Notes under the pieces: model-generated
What the model was told of the DNA's origin: nothing
The model's database searches: none
Seen by the model: the letters and a program-made list of their open reading frames with translations, nothing else
Translations under genes and position numbers: made by a program
DNA from: Muribaculaceae bacterium
GTDB taxonomy: Bacteria; Bacteroidota; Bacteroidia; Bacteroidales; Muribaculaceae
Direction: 5' to 3'
Assembly: GCA_009775365.1 (NCBI GenBank)
Contig: VSPM01000001.1
Coordinates: 1-64,000 of the forward strand
DNA: 64,000 bases
Shown: positions 34,754 to 43,754 of the stretch, in pieces
Numbering within the stretch: the stretch's first letter is position 1
How the letters are laid out: the number at the start of each line of letters is the position of its first letter

Positions 34754-34816
34754 AAAGTCCTTAAGGTATTTAAAGTCCTTAGGGATATTAATGTCTTTAA
34801 AGTCTCTAAGGCTGTG
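34754..34816. repeat. 9-bp-period repeat array (seven units)
   Basis: Seven consecutive 9-base units close to AARGTCYTT, for example AAAGTCCTT at 34754 and 34772 and AATGTCTTT at 34790. It starts directly after the stop of the upstream gene and ends 15 bases before the stop of the convergent four-helix-bundle gene. The unit is nearly self-complementary, so the array can fold on itself. Confidence 0.8.
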
Positions 34817-34831
34817 AGGGGTAAAGGTTTT

Positions 34832-35377
34832 TTAATAGCCTCTTTTATCTCGGCGAAGTCTTGACATCCTTTCAGAGAAGCCTCCATTATCAATGAAGTC
34901 TTTGGAAAGACGCTGCAATTGACGGAAAAGGAGGTAGTCGGCCTGATTAATCAGAATAATAGCCATATTTGCGATTGTCTGGGGAGGGCGTGTTACAATT
35001 AGTTTCATGAAGAACTCTGCATCATTATGCTGTCTGCCAAGCTGTCGCATTGTTTCATATTCGATGCTTCCTTTTTGCCACTGCCGATGATTGCGAGTCT
35101 TGAGATAATCTTCGTAATCTTCAAGAAGTTCTTTAAGACTGGCTTTTGCTACGTTTATGAGTTTGATTTCTGTTTTTGCTGAGGTGGAGGAGGCTGCGCA
35201 TCCTTCTATTATATTCTGTTTTCCGCTACGGGCGGCTTGAACCATTTGATCTATAGTCCTGTCGCCGTTGTTCAGATAAGTAGCGCAGAAATAATATGTA
35301 ATCTGAAAAATTACATCACTTTTCTGATAAGTGAGCAAATTCTTGTAATTACCCGTATTGGGAATCAAATCCTCCAT
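34832..35377 (-). CDS. Four-helix-bundle protein (S23/IVS-protein related)
   Basis: A 181-residue helical protein. Residues about 15-130 form the bundle: YQKSDVIFQITYYFCATYL, RTIDQMVQAARSGKQNIIEG and LINVAKASLKELLEDYEDYL match the pattern of proteins encoded in 23S rRNA intervening sequences and of the 'four helix bundle suffix' group. The last 50 residues are basic. Relatives include Avd, the accessory protein of diversity-generating retroelements, but no reverse transcriptase is present here. Function of stand-alone members is unknown. The gene is bracketed by 9-bp-period repeats, which suggests the two travel or work together (inference). Confidence 0.82.
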   Translation of the reverse strand: MEDLIPNTGNYKNLLTYQKSDVIFQITYYFCATYLNNGDRTIDQMVQAARSGKQNIIEGCAASSTSAKTEIKLINVAKASLKELLEDYEDYLKTRNHRQWQKGSIEYETMRQLGRQHNDAEFFMKLIVTRPPQTIANMAIILINQADYLLFRQLQRLSKDFIDNGGFSERMSRLRRDKRGY

Positions 35378-35480
35378 ATTCCCGTAATGTTAAAATGGTT
35401 ATTATCGCAAAGTTAGCGATAATATTTTAATTACGGGCATAAAATAATTTAAATTATTTGAGAAAATGCAGTTTAATGCC

Positions 35481-35516
35481 TTCGGCCTTGAAGACTTTAA
35501 TGTCTTTAAGGAGGTT
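35481..35516. repeat. 9-bp-period repeat array (about four degenerate units)
   Basis: GAAGACTTT, AATGTCTTT and AAGGAGGTT follow one another in a 9-base register, with a weaker unit before them. It lies 8 bases after the stop of the beta-helix lipoprotein gene and upstream of the four-helix-bundle gene. Confidence 0.6.
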
Positions 35517-35523
35517 ATGGTTG

Positions 35524-36948
35524 TTAATCGGCGGGCGGGGCGGTGTAGACGTAGGCGCCGAGGTCGGGAGTGCCGTGTGAGAGGCGGTCAAGGCCGTCCA
35601 TGTCGTATAGGCATTGCGGAGTCACAAAGGAGGAGTTGCCTCTCCCTATGGCCGGAGATTCCGGCTTCAGGTGATAGTTGAAATAATAATCGTTGCGCTC
35701 TGTGTAGAAGAGTGGGTCTTCGTTCCATATGCAGTCGATGAAATTATCATCGTTTGAGCCGTCGGCTTTCAGAAGAATATTCCTCAGGAACACATTTGAG
35801 CCTTTGAGATCTCCTGTGTTTATGGGAGAGCCGATATATCCCCAGATTATTCCGTTGTCGAAAGAGGCTTTCATAAGCGGTAGGGAATTATCATCCGCGT
35901 GCTCAGGGAGACAGTGGTATAGCGACAGGTTGGATTGCCCGAGAGAGCCGAATAGATAGTAGTTGGCGATTGTGCATTGCACAAACTCGTGCTCGCCGCC
36001 GGTGAGGCTCACAACGGCTCCGGCCGCTTCTGAGAAACAGCACCCGTAGGCATCCACTTTAGCGTAGCGGGAATCGATCACTGTGGATTGCGAGTTATGA
36101 AGCCAGCTGTTGACGAGGGTGAGCTTCTGCCTTGAAAGATCTGCACATGAATCTATGCGCAGCCCTTCCACTGTGGAGCGCATATTCACAAATTCGAGCC
36201 TGTTGCCGAATGACCCGGGGGCAATTGTCACTCCTTGCCATTGCCCGGCCATAAGGTCGTAGGGCACATCGGGAAGCACATTGTCAAGCCGGTCGCCGCG
36301 AAGGTCGATAAAATTATTTGCGTTTCCTACAGCGTTCAGAGTGCCGCGCACCACAAGACGAGCCTTGTCGTGGAAGAGCACCTGTGCGCCGGGCTCGATT
36401 GTGAGAGTGGCTCCGAGCTCTACAGACAGAGAATCAAACACTATGTATGGGCGCTCGGCTGTGAGGTGCATATCTTTTTCCACTCTTACGCCATGAAGAC
36501 GAGTTGCATTAAGCCCCCATGCTTCTACCTCCACTTCCTGAGTGACTCCGTTGGTGACAAATTCCAGCTGGTCTGCCACTTTTTGAGGCTCCAGTGCATT
36601 GTCCGGGCTTATGAAACATTCGATGAAAATAAGAATTGAATCGTTGCCTCGGATCTCTACATCGCGAAAGGATGTGCCGCTGACACCGTCGACATTGAAC
36701 GAAAAATTTGTGTCGGGATTGCGGAACCGTATGGATGATATGTTAACACCCTTTTTGTTATGATTGAACACCCAAAGGCGTGCGGTGGGGGTGGTGAGGT
36801 CGGTGAAAACGGTGCCGAAACTCACAGTGTCGGTAGAAAACGAGAGTGTAGCCGAAGGAGAATCGGTGAAATCGTCGTTAATGCATGACACCGATATTAA
36901 ACCAAAAAACGCGGCAAGCGTCAATAAAATGTATCTCATTGCGTTCAT
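35524..36948 (-). CDS. Right-handed beta-helix lipoprotein
   Basis: A 474-residue protein from ATG 36948 with a lipoprotein signal (LLTLAAFFGLISVSC). A first beta domain (SATLSFSTDTVSFGTVFTD) is followed from about residue 170 by right-handed beta-helix coils (GATLTIEPGAQVLFHDKARL, LTLVNSWLHNSQSTVIDS). The end holds 'SPAIGRGN' and 'DMDGLDRLSHGTPDLGAY', a common terminal motif of such surface proteins. Probably outer-membrane attached and possibly glycan-binding; no catalytic residues are evident. Confidence 0.8.
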   Translation of the reverse strand: MNAMRYILLTLAAFFGLISVSCINDDFTDSPSATLSFSTDTVSFGTVFTDLTTPTARLWVFNHNKKGVNISSIRFRNPDTNFSFNVDGVSGTSFRDVEIRGNDSILIFIECFISPDNALEPQKVADQLEFVTNGVTQEVEVEAWGLNATRLHGVRVEKDMHLTAERPYIVFDSLSVELGATLTIEPGAQVLFHDKARLVVRGTLNAVGNANNFIDLRGDRLDNVLPDVPYDLMAGQWQGVTIAPGSFGNRLEFVNMRSTVEGLRIDSCADLSRQKLTLVNSWLHNSQSTVIDSRYAKVDAYGCCFSEAAGAVVSLTGGEHEFVQCTIANYYLFGSLGQSNLSLYHCLPEHADDNSLPLMKASFDNGIIWGYIGSPINTGDLKGSNVFLRNILLKADGSNDDNFIDCIWNEDPLFYTERNDYYFNYHLKPESPAIGRGNSSFVTPQCLYDMDGLDRLSHGTPDLGAYVYTAPPAD

Positions 36949-37063
36949 ATAATAAAAACGTGTCTGCCGGGTCGGATATTGCGCTTTGTGAAAGGCGAAG
37001 ATGTCCATATTATCGTCTCGGCGGTGAAATTTAGATCAGAACAAGCCCACAGTACACATACGC

Positions 37064-38404
37064 ATGAAATATATGTTTATAGCCGGCGAGGCATCCGGCG
37101 ATTTACATGCCTCCAATCTTATTACCACATTAAGAAAACTCGATCCGGAAGCCGAGTTTCGCTTTTTTGGCGGCGATTTGATGGCCAAGGCGGCTCGCCG
37201 CAATCCTGAAGTCCATTATGAGAATATGAATGTGATGGGATTTTCAGAGGTGTTCAGAAAATTGCCATGCCTGATTAAAAACCTTCGCACCGCCAAGAAA
37301 GTAATAAAGGAGTTTCATCCGGATGTGCTTATACTGGTTGACTATCCGAGTTTCAATCTGAAACTTGCAAAATATGCCCATGGACTTGGCATAAAGGTTG
37401 ACTATTTCATATCCCCCAAAGTGTGGGCGTGGAAGGAATACAGGGTTAAATCAATTAAGAGATATGTCGATAATCTCTATTCTATACTTCCGTTTGAAGT
37501 CGGGTTCTATAATAGGCACGGCTATAAGGTGACTTATGTAGGGAATCCTTCCGTGCAAGAAATGGACTATGCTTTGGGCCATCTTCCGCCGCGGCGGCAT
37601 TTTGTGGAGCGGCAGGGACTTGGAGAGCAGGATAAGCCGATCATTGCTCTGCTCCCGGGTTCGCGCCGAAGCGAGATTCGCAATAATCTGCCTATTATGA
37701 TTGCGGCGGCGAAGAGATTCCCGGATTTTCAATATGCTGTGGCGGCTGCGCCGGCCGTGCCGGAGAAATTCTACAGGGAGATTGCCCAGGATCCGGGTCT
37801 GCAAGTGGTGTTCGGGGCTACGCCTACTCTTCTGAAATATTCGCAGGCCGCAGTTGTGACTTCCGGCACCGCTACTCTTGAGACCGCCCTTATAGGCACT
37901 CCGCAGGTTGTGTGCTATCGCGGCAACGGACGGAAACTCACATATAGCATAATGGAGAAATTGCTGAAAGTGAAATATGTGTCGCTCCCGAATCTTATTG
38001 TAGGCAACAGTGTGGTGCCTGAACTGCTGTTGCATCTTTGCACACCCGATGCGGTGGCGCGGGAACTGTCGCCGCTTCTTCAGCAGTCGCCGCGCAGAGA
38101 ATGGCAGGTGAGCGGATACAAGAATATGCGTCGCCGGCTCGGCAACAGTGTCGCGAGCGACTATGCCGCTGAACTGATTACTGATTCTCTTGGCCTGAAT
38201 CGCAGTGAAACAAGTGGAGAGGGAAGTGTGGAAAATAGTGCGACCGAAGCAGATGAACAAAATCGCAGTGAGTCTCCGCGCCGCAAGGGGTCTCCTGGGC
38301 GGCATCGCGAAGATGCAGAGAATGCAGATAAGCCTTCCGACACGCCACGAAAGCCGCGCCGGCCTTATAGGAAACCTCGTCGAAAACCTGAAGACAGTGA
38401 ATAA
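37064..38404 (+). CDS. lpxB: Lipid-A-disaccharide synthase with basic C-terminal extension
   Basis: A 446-residue GT19 enzyme that joins UDP-diacylglucosamine to lipid X to make the lipid A disaccharide on the inner face of the inner membrane. MFIAGEASGDLHASNL, MGFSEVF, the region FISPKVWAWKEYRV, ALLPGSRRSEI and TSGTATLETALIGTPQVV are all present. The catalytic domain ends near residue 380. The final 65 residues are unusual: Ser/Glu/Asn rich, then a run of Pro-Arg-Lys (RKPRRPYRKPRRKPED). Positive charge may aid membrane contact (inference). Followed by a strong terminator. Confidence 0.93.
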   Translation: MKYMFIAGEASGDLHASNLITTLRKLDPEAEFRFFGGDLMAKAARRNPEVHYENMNVMGFSEVFRKLPCLIKNLRTAKKVIKEFHPDVLILVDYPSFNLKLAKYAHGLGIKVDYFISPKVWAWKEYRVKSIKRYVDNLYSILPFEVGFYNRHGYKVTYVGNPSVQEMDYALGHLPPRRHFVERQGLGEQDKPIIALLPGSRRSEIRNNLPIMIAAAKRFPDFQYAVAAAPAVPEKFYREIAQDPGLQVVFGATPTLLKYSQAAVVTSGTATLETALIGTPQVVCYRGNGRKLTYSIMEKLLKVKYVSLPNLIVGNSVVPELLLHLCTPDAVARELSPLLQQSPRREWQVSGYKNMRRRLGNSVASDYAAELITDSLGLNRSETSGEGSVENSATEADEQNRSESPRRKGSPGRHREDAENADKPSDTPRKPRRPYRKPRRKPEDSE

Positions 38405-38408
38405 ACAG

Positions 38409-38469
38409 AAATCCCTTCCGGACTATTTTGAAGTGTGACCCACACTTTAAATGCGGAAGGGATTTTGTT
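38409..38469 (+). terminator. Terminator of lpxB
   Basis: Outer arms AAATCCCTTCCG and CGGAAGGGATTT are exact complements; an inner stem (AAGTGTG/CACACTT) fills the loop; TTGTTGTT follows. Confidence 0.85.
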
Positions 38470-38518
38470 GTTAATAAGTAGTCGATAAGATTGTCAGATC
38501 GTAAATCAGGATATGCTA

Positions 38519-39265
38519 TTACTTGCGGCAAATCACGCTGCCGCTTGCCTGATGAGTGGCAAGGATAAGCATTTCTGCAATCTGAACATGTGCCGGGGCT
38601 TGCACTGCATATATCATGGCGTCGGCTATGTCTTCGCCTGTGAGGGGCGCGATGCCTTTATACACGTTGGCGGCGCGCTCCTTGTCGCCATGGAATCTCA
38701 CTTCGCTGAAACGTGTCTCAACAAGTCCCGGCTTCAGGAGTGTCACTCTCACCGGAGTTTCAGCGAGGTCTATTCGCAGTCCGTCAGTGATAGCTTTCAC
38801 TGCGGCTTTTGTCCCGCAATACACGTTGCCGTTTGCATAGGCGGCGTCTCCTGCCACGGAGCCGATGTTGACTACGTGTCCTTTCCCTCTGGCCACCATT
38901 CCGGGCACAACGGCGCGGGTCATGTAGAGTAGTCCTTTAATGTTTGTGTCGATCATTGTGTCCCAGTCGCGGTAGTCTCCCTCATATTCGCGGTCGAGTC
39001 CGAGGGCGAGTCCGGCATTGTTGACGAGCACGTCAATATCCTGCCAGTCGGCAGGCAGCGAAGCCACTGAAGCCTCTGCGATTTCACGGTCGCGCACGTC
39101 GAACACGAGAGGGTAGGCGTCATTGCCTAATTCTTCTTTAAGAGCGTTGAGGCGCGCCACATTGCGCCCGGTGATAATCACGCGGTAGCCGGCGGCATGT
39201 AGCCGGCGGGCGCAAGCCTCGCCGATTCCGCTTGTAGCCCCGGTCACAATAGCTGTCTTTTTCAT
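38519..39265 (-). CDS. Short-chain dehydrogenase/reductase (YdfG-like)
   Basis: A 248-residue classical SDR: cofactor motif TGATSGIGEACARRL, structural motif NNAG, catalytic Ser in NIGSVAGDA and Tyr/Lys in YCGTKAAVK. The pattern 'LVNNAGLALGL' and 'ITGRN' fit the NADP-dependent serine/3-hydroxy acid dehydrogenase (YdfG) group. Substrate cannot be fixed from sequence. Stands alone. Confidence 0.88.
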   Translation of the reverse strand: MKKTAIVTGATSGIGEACARRLHAAGYRVIITGRNVARLNALKEELGNDAYPLVFDVRDREIAEASVASLPADWQDIDVLVNNAGLALGLDREYEGDYRDWDTMIDTNIKGLLYMTRAVVPGMVARGKGHVVNIGSVAGDAAYANGNVYCGTKAAVKAITDGLRIDLAETPVRVTLLKPGLVETRFSEVRFHGDKERAANVYKGIAPLTGEDIADAMIYAVQAPAHVQIAEMLILATHQASGSVICRK

Positions 39266-39430
39266 TGGTATGTATAATTTATGGAAAATGTATTAAAATT
39301 TTTTCAAAGTTAGTGAGAATTCTCGGCATTGTCTCTTTTTTGTTCCGAAAAAATTAAATAGTCGGAATGATGTCTTTATTGGAAAATGTGCGATCTAATC
39401 TATATTTCGGACTGATGATGACAGCAGAAT

Positions 39431-39462
39431 AAAAAAGCGATGTCGACAGATGCCGGCATCGC
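39431..39462 (-). terminator. Terminator of the fructokinase operon
   Basis: On the minus strand stem GCGATG/CATCGC with a 14-base loop is followed by TTTTTT, just after the fructokinase stop. Confidence 0.7.
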
Positions 39463-39492
39463 ATGGGTATATTTGGGAAATTTTGGGTTATG

Positions 39493-40371
39493 TCATTCGG
39501 TGAGTTTTGCAGGGAGCACGGGCATGGCGCCTTGTTGGGTGCATACGAATGCGGATGTCTCAACTGCTTTGAGATGCGATTCTTCAACGGTGTGTCCTTT
39601 GAGGATGTTGGCTATGAAGGCTGCCGTGAAAGAGTCGCCTGCGCCTACAGTGTCGGCCACCTCCACTTTGGGTGTGGGCTGGAACGAAACGTTGCCGGGG
39701 GTGAAGACGTAACTGCCGTTGATGCCGCAGGTGAGTATGAGCATCTTGAGGTTGTATTTGCCAAGAAGGATCCAGCATTTGTCCTGAAGGTCGATTCCGG
39801 GGTATCCGAACATGCGGCTCACTGACACAAGCTCCTCGTCGTTAATTTTTAGGATGTTGCAACGTTTCATGGAGTTGCACAGGATTTCCTTGTTGTAGAA
39901 TCCCTGGCGAAGATTGACGTCAAACACCACAAGAGTGTCGTCGTTTTTGGGCATTTCGTCGAGGAATCGGCTTATGGTTTCTCTCGACACCACGTTGCGT
40001 TGTGCAAGAGAGCCGAAGCATACAGCCTTTGTGTTGCGGGCGAGTTCTGCAAGCTGTTCTGTCCAGGGAATGTTGTCCCAGGCTACGTTCTCCTTGATTT
40101 CATATTGAGGGATGCCGGCCTGGTCTATTTCCACCTGCACGGTGCCTGTGGGGTAAGGCACCTTCTCAATCATATATTTAATCTCTTTCTTATTGAAGTT
40201 CTCAAGCAGTTCATCGCCGAGAGCATCGTCGCCAATGGCGCTTACGGCACAGCTGTCGATTCCAAATTGTGACACATGGTAGGCAAAGTTGGCTGGCGCG
40301 CCACCTATTTTCTTACCTTCAGGAAGGATGTCCCACAGGGCTTCGCCCATTCCTACTACGATTTTGCTCAT
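39493..40371 (-). CDS. Fructokinase (PfkB/ribokinase family)
   Basis: A 292-residue sugar kinase. GMGEALWDILPEGKKIGGAPANFA at the start and VADTVGAGDSFTAAF near residue 240 (catalytic Asp in GAGDS) define a PfkB-family fructokinase. It phosphorylates fructose in the cytosol. It is the last gene of an operon with the MFS transporter (9-bp gap) and GH32, which supports fructose as the substrate. Confidence 0.92.
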   Translation of the reverse strand: MSKIVVGMGEALWDILPEGKKIGGAPANFAYHVSQFGIDSCAVSAIGDDALGDELLENFNKKEIKYMIEKVPYPTGTVQVEIDQAGIPQYEIKENVAWDNIPWTEQLAELARNTKAVCFGSLAQRNVVSRETISRFLDEMPKNDDTLVVFDVNLRQGFYNKEILCNSMKRCNILKINDEELVSVSRMFGYPGIDLQDKCWILLGKYNLKMLILTCGINGSYVFTPGNVSFQPTPKVEVADTVGAGDSFTAAFIANILKGHTVEESHLKAVETSAFVCTQQGAMPVLPAKLTE

Positions 40372-40380
40372 GATAAGATT

Positions 40381-41568
40381 TTATTTAATGGTTTTTATTC
40401 TAAGTGTGTAATAGAGGAGGAATGCCACTCCCACGGTCATCACTGCCACTGCTCCGGCCTGTCCGACAGAGTCGGCGGCATATCCCATGGCCAGGGGGAA
40501 GACTGTGCCTCCGAAGAGGCCCATGATCATAAGTCCTGAAACTTCGTTCTTTTCGTTTGGCGAGGCCATGAGGGCCTGGGAGAAGATTACGGAGAACACG
40601 TTGGAATTGCCGAATCCGATTAGGGCGAGAGCCACATAAATCGACATAAGGGTGTCGCACGCAAAAAGCATGCCCATGGCTATCAGCATCATTGCCACGC
40701 TGAGCCCGAAGAAAATTTTAGGCGACATTGAGCGCAGGATGAAAGCACCGAGGAAACATCCGGCTGTTCTGAAAATGAAGTAAACGCTGGTGGCGAATCC
40801 GGCTTCTTCAAGAGGCAGGCCGAGACGCTCCATGATAATCTTGGGGGCGGTGGTGTTGGTGCCCACATCAATTCCCACATGGCACATTATGCCGAGGAAA
40901 CATAGCAGGATGAACGGGCGGCCAAGGAGGCGGAGGCATTCGCCGATGCCTGATGCCTTGTCGGGGCGTTCCTCCTCAATGGGAGTGGCCGCGAGCACAG
41001 AGATCGACAGGAAGCTCACGATGGCGTATATCACGAAGAGCGCTCTCCAGCCCAGCCCGAATGTGGGGATGTAAGTGGTGGCGCCCCAGGCCGCGAGAAT
41101 CGGAGCGAGGAAAGAGGCGATGGCTTTCACAAACTGCCCGAATGTGAGGGTTGAAGCCAGCTTGTCTTCACTGATGAGGTTGGTGACAAGAGGATTAAGA
41201 GATGTCTGCATTATGGCGTTGCCTATGCCGAGAAGCGAGAACGACAGGAGCATGGTGTAGTAGCCGTCGCCTGTGATAGGGAATATGAGCGACACTGTTG
41301 TGACCGCGAGACTTATGAGCACAGTCTTTTTGCGGCCAATCTTGTTCATAAGCATTCCGGTTGGAACGGAGAAGAGAAGGAACCAGAAGAACACGAGCGA
41401 CGGGAAGAGGTTTGCCTGCGCGTCGGAGAGGCCGAGGTCTTTTTGCACATAGTTTGAGGCGGTGCCGACGAGATCTACGAATCCCATGGCGAAGAAGCAG
41501 AGCATCACGGGGACAATCTGCATTAGAGATGTCTTTTTCATTGAGGGTATTGCTTGGGTTGCGTCCAC
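40381..41568 (-). CDS. MFS sugar transporter (FucP-like), probable fructose importer
   Basis: A 395-residue carrier with twelve predicted membrane helices. The start may be ATG 41541 (MKKTSLMQIVPVMLCFFAMG), since the first nine residues are polar. 'GRKKTVLISLAVTTV' between helices 2 and 3 and 'GIGNAIMQTSLNPLV' near residue 115 fit the fucose/glucose permease branch of the major facilitator superfamily. Placed between fructokinase and a GH32 enzyme, it most likely brings fructose from periplasm to cytosol, as in the fructan locus of B. thetaiotaomicron. Confidence 0.9.
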   Translation of the reverse strand: MDATQAIPSMKKTSLMQIVPVMLCFFAMGFVDLVGTASNYVQKDLGLSDAQANLFPSLVFFWFLLFSVPTGMLMNKIGRKKTVLISLAVTTVSLIFPITGDGYYTMLLSFSLLGIGNAIMQTSLNPLVTNLISEDKLASTLTFGQFVKAIASFLAPILAAWGATTYIPTFGLGWRALFVIYAIVSFLSISVLAATPIEEERPDKASGIGECLRLLGRPFILLCFLGIMCHVGIDVGTNTTAPKIIMERLGLPLEEAGFATSVYFIFRTAGCFLGAFILRSMSPKIFFGLSVAMMLIAMGMLFACDTLMSIYVALALIGFGNSNVFSVIFSQALMASPNEKNEVSGLMIMGLFGGTVFPLAMGYAADSVGQAGAVAVMTVGVAFLLYYTLRIKTIK

Positions 41569-41602
41569 GTTGTTATGATTCTAATAGTTGAGGTTTGAGT
41601 GG

Positions 41603-43432
41603 TCACTCCAGATTGATGGAGTAGACATTCAGGCTTACGAGTTTTGCCTCGCCGCCGTCGGCTGAAACCGATAGTGATGAATATGGCTCGTTGGGGAACA
41701 CGAGGTTGGTCATCACGAATCTGCCGTCGTTGCCAAACAGCTCGATGCTTGAGCGGTCAATAAATAATCGGAGGCTGATTTTGCCGTTGGTTTCAAAAGT
41801 GGGAGCTACGGTCACGGCCGGGAAGTCTTCGCTGAAGTCTATTATGCCGCTTTTGTTGCGGTTGAACGACATTGTGCGCGCTGCCGCGTCGTATGTCATG
41901 ATCACTTTGTCGCCTATTTTGTTGGAAAGGGTGATGTCTACTGTTTTTGCTTTTTTAGCCTCGAAAGAGAGGTCTATCTCACATATTCCGGGCAGATTGA
42001 ACAATGATGGGGTTGAATTCAGAGTCTTTGATGACTCGTTCACTGTTTTGTTGCCTCTCAGAGCCAAAAGTTCGGGAGAGGGTTTGCTGGAAGCGTAGAC
42101 CTGGCCGTCTTTCATGCGGAACAGCCCTATTTCGCGAGGGAGAGTGTTGGCGCTTCTGTATTGAAGGGTTGGCACCTCTGCTGCATATTGCCAGTTGCTC
42201 ATCCACCCGATCACGGTGCGCCGGTTGTCGGGAGTGTCGCTCCAGCTCACTGTGGCATAGTGGTCTTTGCCGAAGTCAAGCCATTTGGTAGGCACGTTTC
42301 CGGAAGCGTCGGTGTCGGCAGTGAATTTTTTGCCATCGAAATCACCTATGAAATATTGGGTGGCGCTGCCGCCGAAGATTCCGCCCGGGTTAAGATTGCA
42401 GAGAAGCACCCATTTTTTTGTTTTGGTTCCTTCCACAGGAAGTTCAAAGAGATCGGGACATTCCCACACTCCATCCTGAGCGCCGAGCCCTTTGCCAAAA
42501 CTGCTTTGGAGAGTCCAGTTGATGAGGTCGGGCGAGGTGAAGAAAAGCATCTCATGGTCGAGAGCGTGAGCCAGCACGAGATTCCATTCACCGGTTTTTT
42601 CGTTCCAGAACATATTCGGGTCGCGTGCCTCGCTTTCGAGAGTGATCACAGGGTTGCCGGGATAGATGTTGAAAGTTGTTCCATTGTCATCGCTTGAGGC
42701 GAAGCTCTGCATCTGGCTTGTGCCTGCTGATGTGTACATGGCTATCACTGCATCCTTGCCGAATCCGGAAGTGTTATTCCTGTCGATGGCGCAGCTTCCG
42801 CTGAATACTGCTCCCAGCCCGTTGGGGCGTATTGCTATAGGCATATGTTCCCAGTGAATGAGGTCGGAAGACTTTGAGTGTCCCCATGTCATGTTCTGCC
42901 ATTTTGAACCGTAGGGGTTATACTGGTAGTAAAGATGCCATTCGCCGTCTTTGAAAAACATTCCGTTCGGGTCGTTCATCCATCCGTAGAGAGGGGTGTG
43001 GTGATAGGCGGGACGGAATTTAGATTCGCGGTCGCTTACATCGAAAGTGTCAGACAGGGAAATCCCTTTCCAACAGCAGTCCTCTTTTGCTTCGCGCACT
43101 GTGCTTCTGCCCTGGGGAGTGACCACGTCGAGGATGACATCTTTCCCTTTGTAGCGTGAAAGGTCGAAAGGCACAGTGTAGTCTGTTTTTGAGCGGGCGA
43201 GCTTCACATATATTGTCTCGGCAATGTTGCCGTCTACGAGCACATTTATGCGGGCGTCGTCGTTAGACTCCTGAACCGGGAGGATAAGATATTTTCCCTC
43301 TCCGGTGACGCGCACCAGAGTGTTGTTTACTCCGAGATGGTCAATCTGCACGCCTTCGGCAGCAGAGAGTGTGGAGGAGGCAGATGCCCCAATCATTATC
43401 AAGGCTGTCAGGCCTGAGGTTATCTTTTTCAT
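41603..43432 (-). CDS. GH32 fructan hydrolase, exported (exo-type likely)
   Basis: A 609-residue enzyme with a non-lipid signal peptide (LTALIMIGASASSTLSAA), so probably periplasmic. Residues about 26-130 form an extra N-terminal beta domain (DUF4980 type). The GH32 five-blade propeller begins at WMNDPNG (151-157, nucleophile Asp154), with ARDPN (transition-state Asp271) and ECPD (acid/base Glu324). The C-terminal beta-sandwich contains LRLFIDRSSIELFGNDG. It should release fructose from levan or inulin oligosaccharides. First gene of the operon with MFS carrier and fructokinase; divergent from the interrupted HTCS. Confidence 0.93.
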   Translation of the reverse strand: MKKITSGLTALIMIGASASSTLSAAEGVQIDHLGVNNTLVRVTGEGKYLILPVQESNDDARINVLVDGNIAETIYVKLARSKTDYTVPFDLSRYKGKDVILDVVTPQGRSTVREAKEDCCWKGISLSDTFDVSDRESKFRPAYHHTPLYGWMNDPNGMFFKDGEWHLYYQYNPYGSKWQNMTWGHSKSSDLIHWEHMPIAIRPNGLGAVFSGSCAIDRNNTSGFGKDAVIAMYTSAGTSQMQSFASSDDNGTTFNIYPGNPVITLESEARDPNMFWNEKTGEWNLVLAHALDHEMLFFTSPDLINWTLQSSFGKGLGAQDGVWECPDLFELPVEGTKTKKWVLLCNLNPGGIFGGSATQYFIGDFDGKKFTADTDASGNVPTKWLDFGKDHYATVSWSDTPDNRRTVIGWMSNWQYAAEVPTLQYRSANTLPREIGLFRMKDGQVYASSKPSPELLALRGNKTVNESSKTLNSTPSLFNLPGICEIDLSFEAKKAKTVDITLSNKIGDKVIMTYDAAARTMSFNRNKSGIIDFSEDFPAVTVAPTFETNGKISLRLFIDRSSIELFGNDGRFVMTNLVFPNEPYSSLSVSADGGEAKLVSLNVYSINLE

Positions 43433-43485
43433 TATTGTCGTTTTTTCGTTTTTAAGTTTAACCTGAATACAATCTTTTTTACCTT

Positions 43486-43653
43486 GTAAGATTTCAATCG
43501 CTGCAGTAGCTTAATCTTACTAACCTAACTTTATTATGAAATCCTGAAAAAAGCTTCTCCTTCTTCATGAAGGGTTTGCTCTGCTTTCACACTGCAAAAC
43601 TACAATGTATTTGATTTTTAGGTTATAAATAAACGTGCATAAGATGTAAGATT
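43486..43653. promoter_or_regulatory. Divergent control region of the fructan operon with GTAAGATT sites
   Basis: Between GH32 and the interrupted HTCS gene. GTAAGATT at 43486 and its complement AATCTTAC at 43513 form a dyad, and GTAAGATT recurs at 43646. A minus-strand -7 box TAGTTTTG (plus 43595-43602) lies between without a good -33 element, as expected for an activated promoter. The sites may be bound by an HTCS AraC domain (inference). Confidence 0.45.
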
Positions 43654-43754
43654 TGTTGCATCGCATATTTTTTTACATGAAATGCAATCTTTTTAATAGG
43701 ATTTGGTTAAATTTGCGGATATTTAGGAAAAATCTGATATTATTGCTCAATCTA

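Noticed and set aside
34832..35377. Avd-type accessory protein of a diversity-generating retroelement
   Set aside because: The fold class is related, but no reverse transcriptase, template repeat or variable-repeat target was seen nearby.
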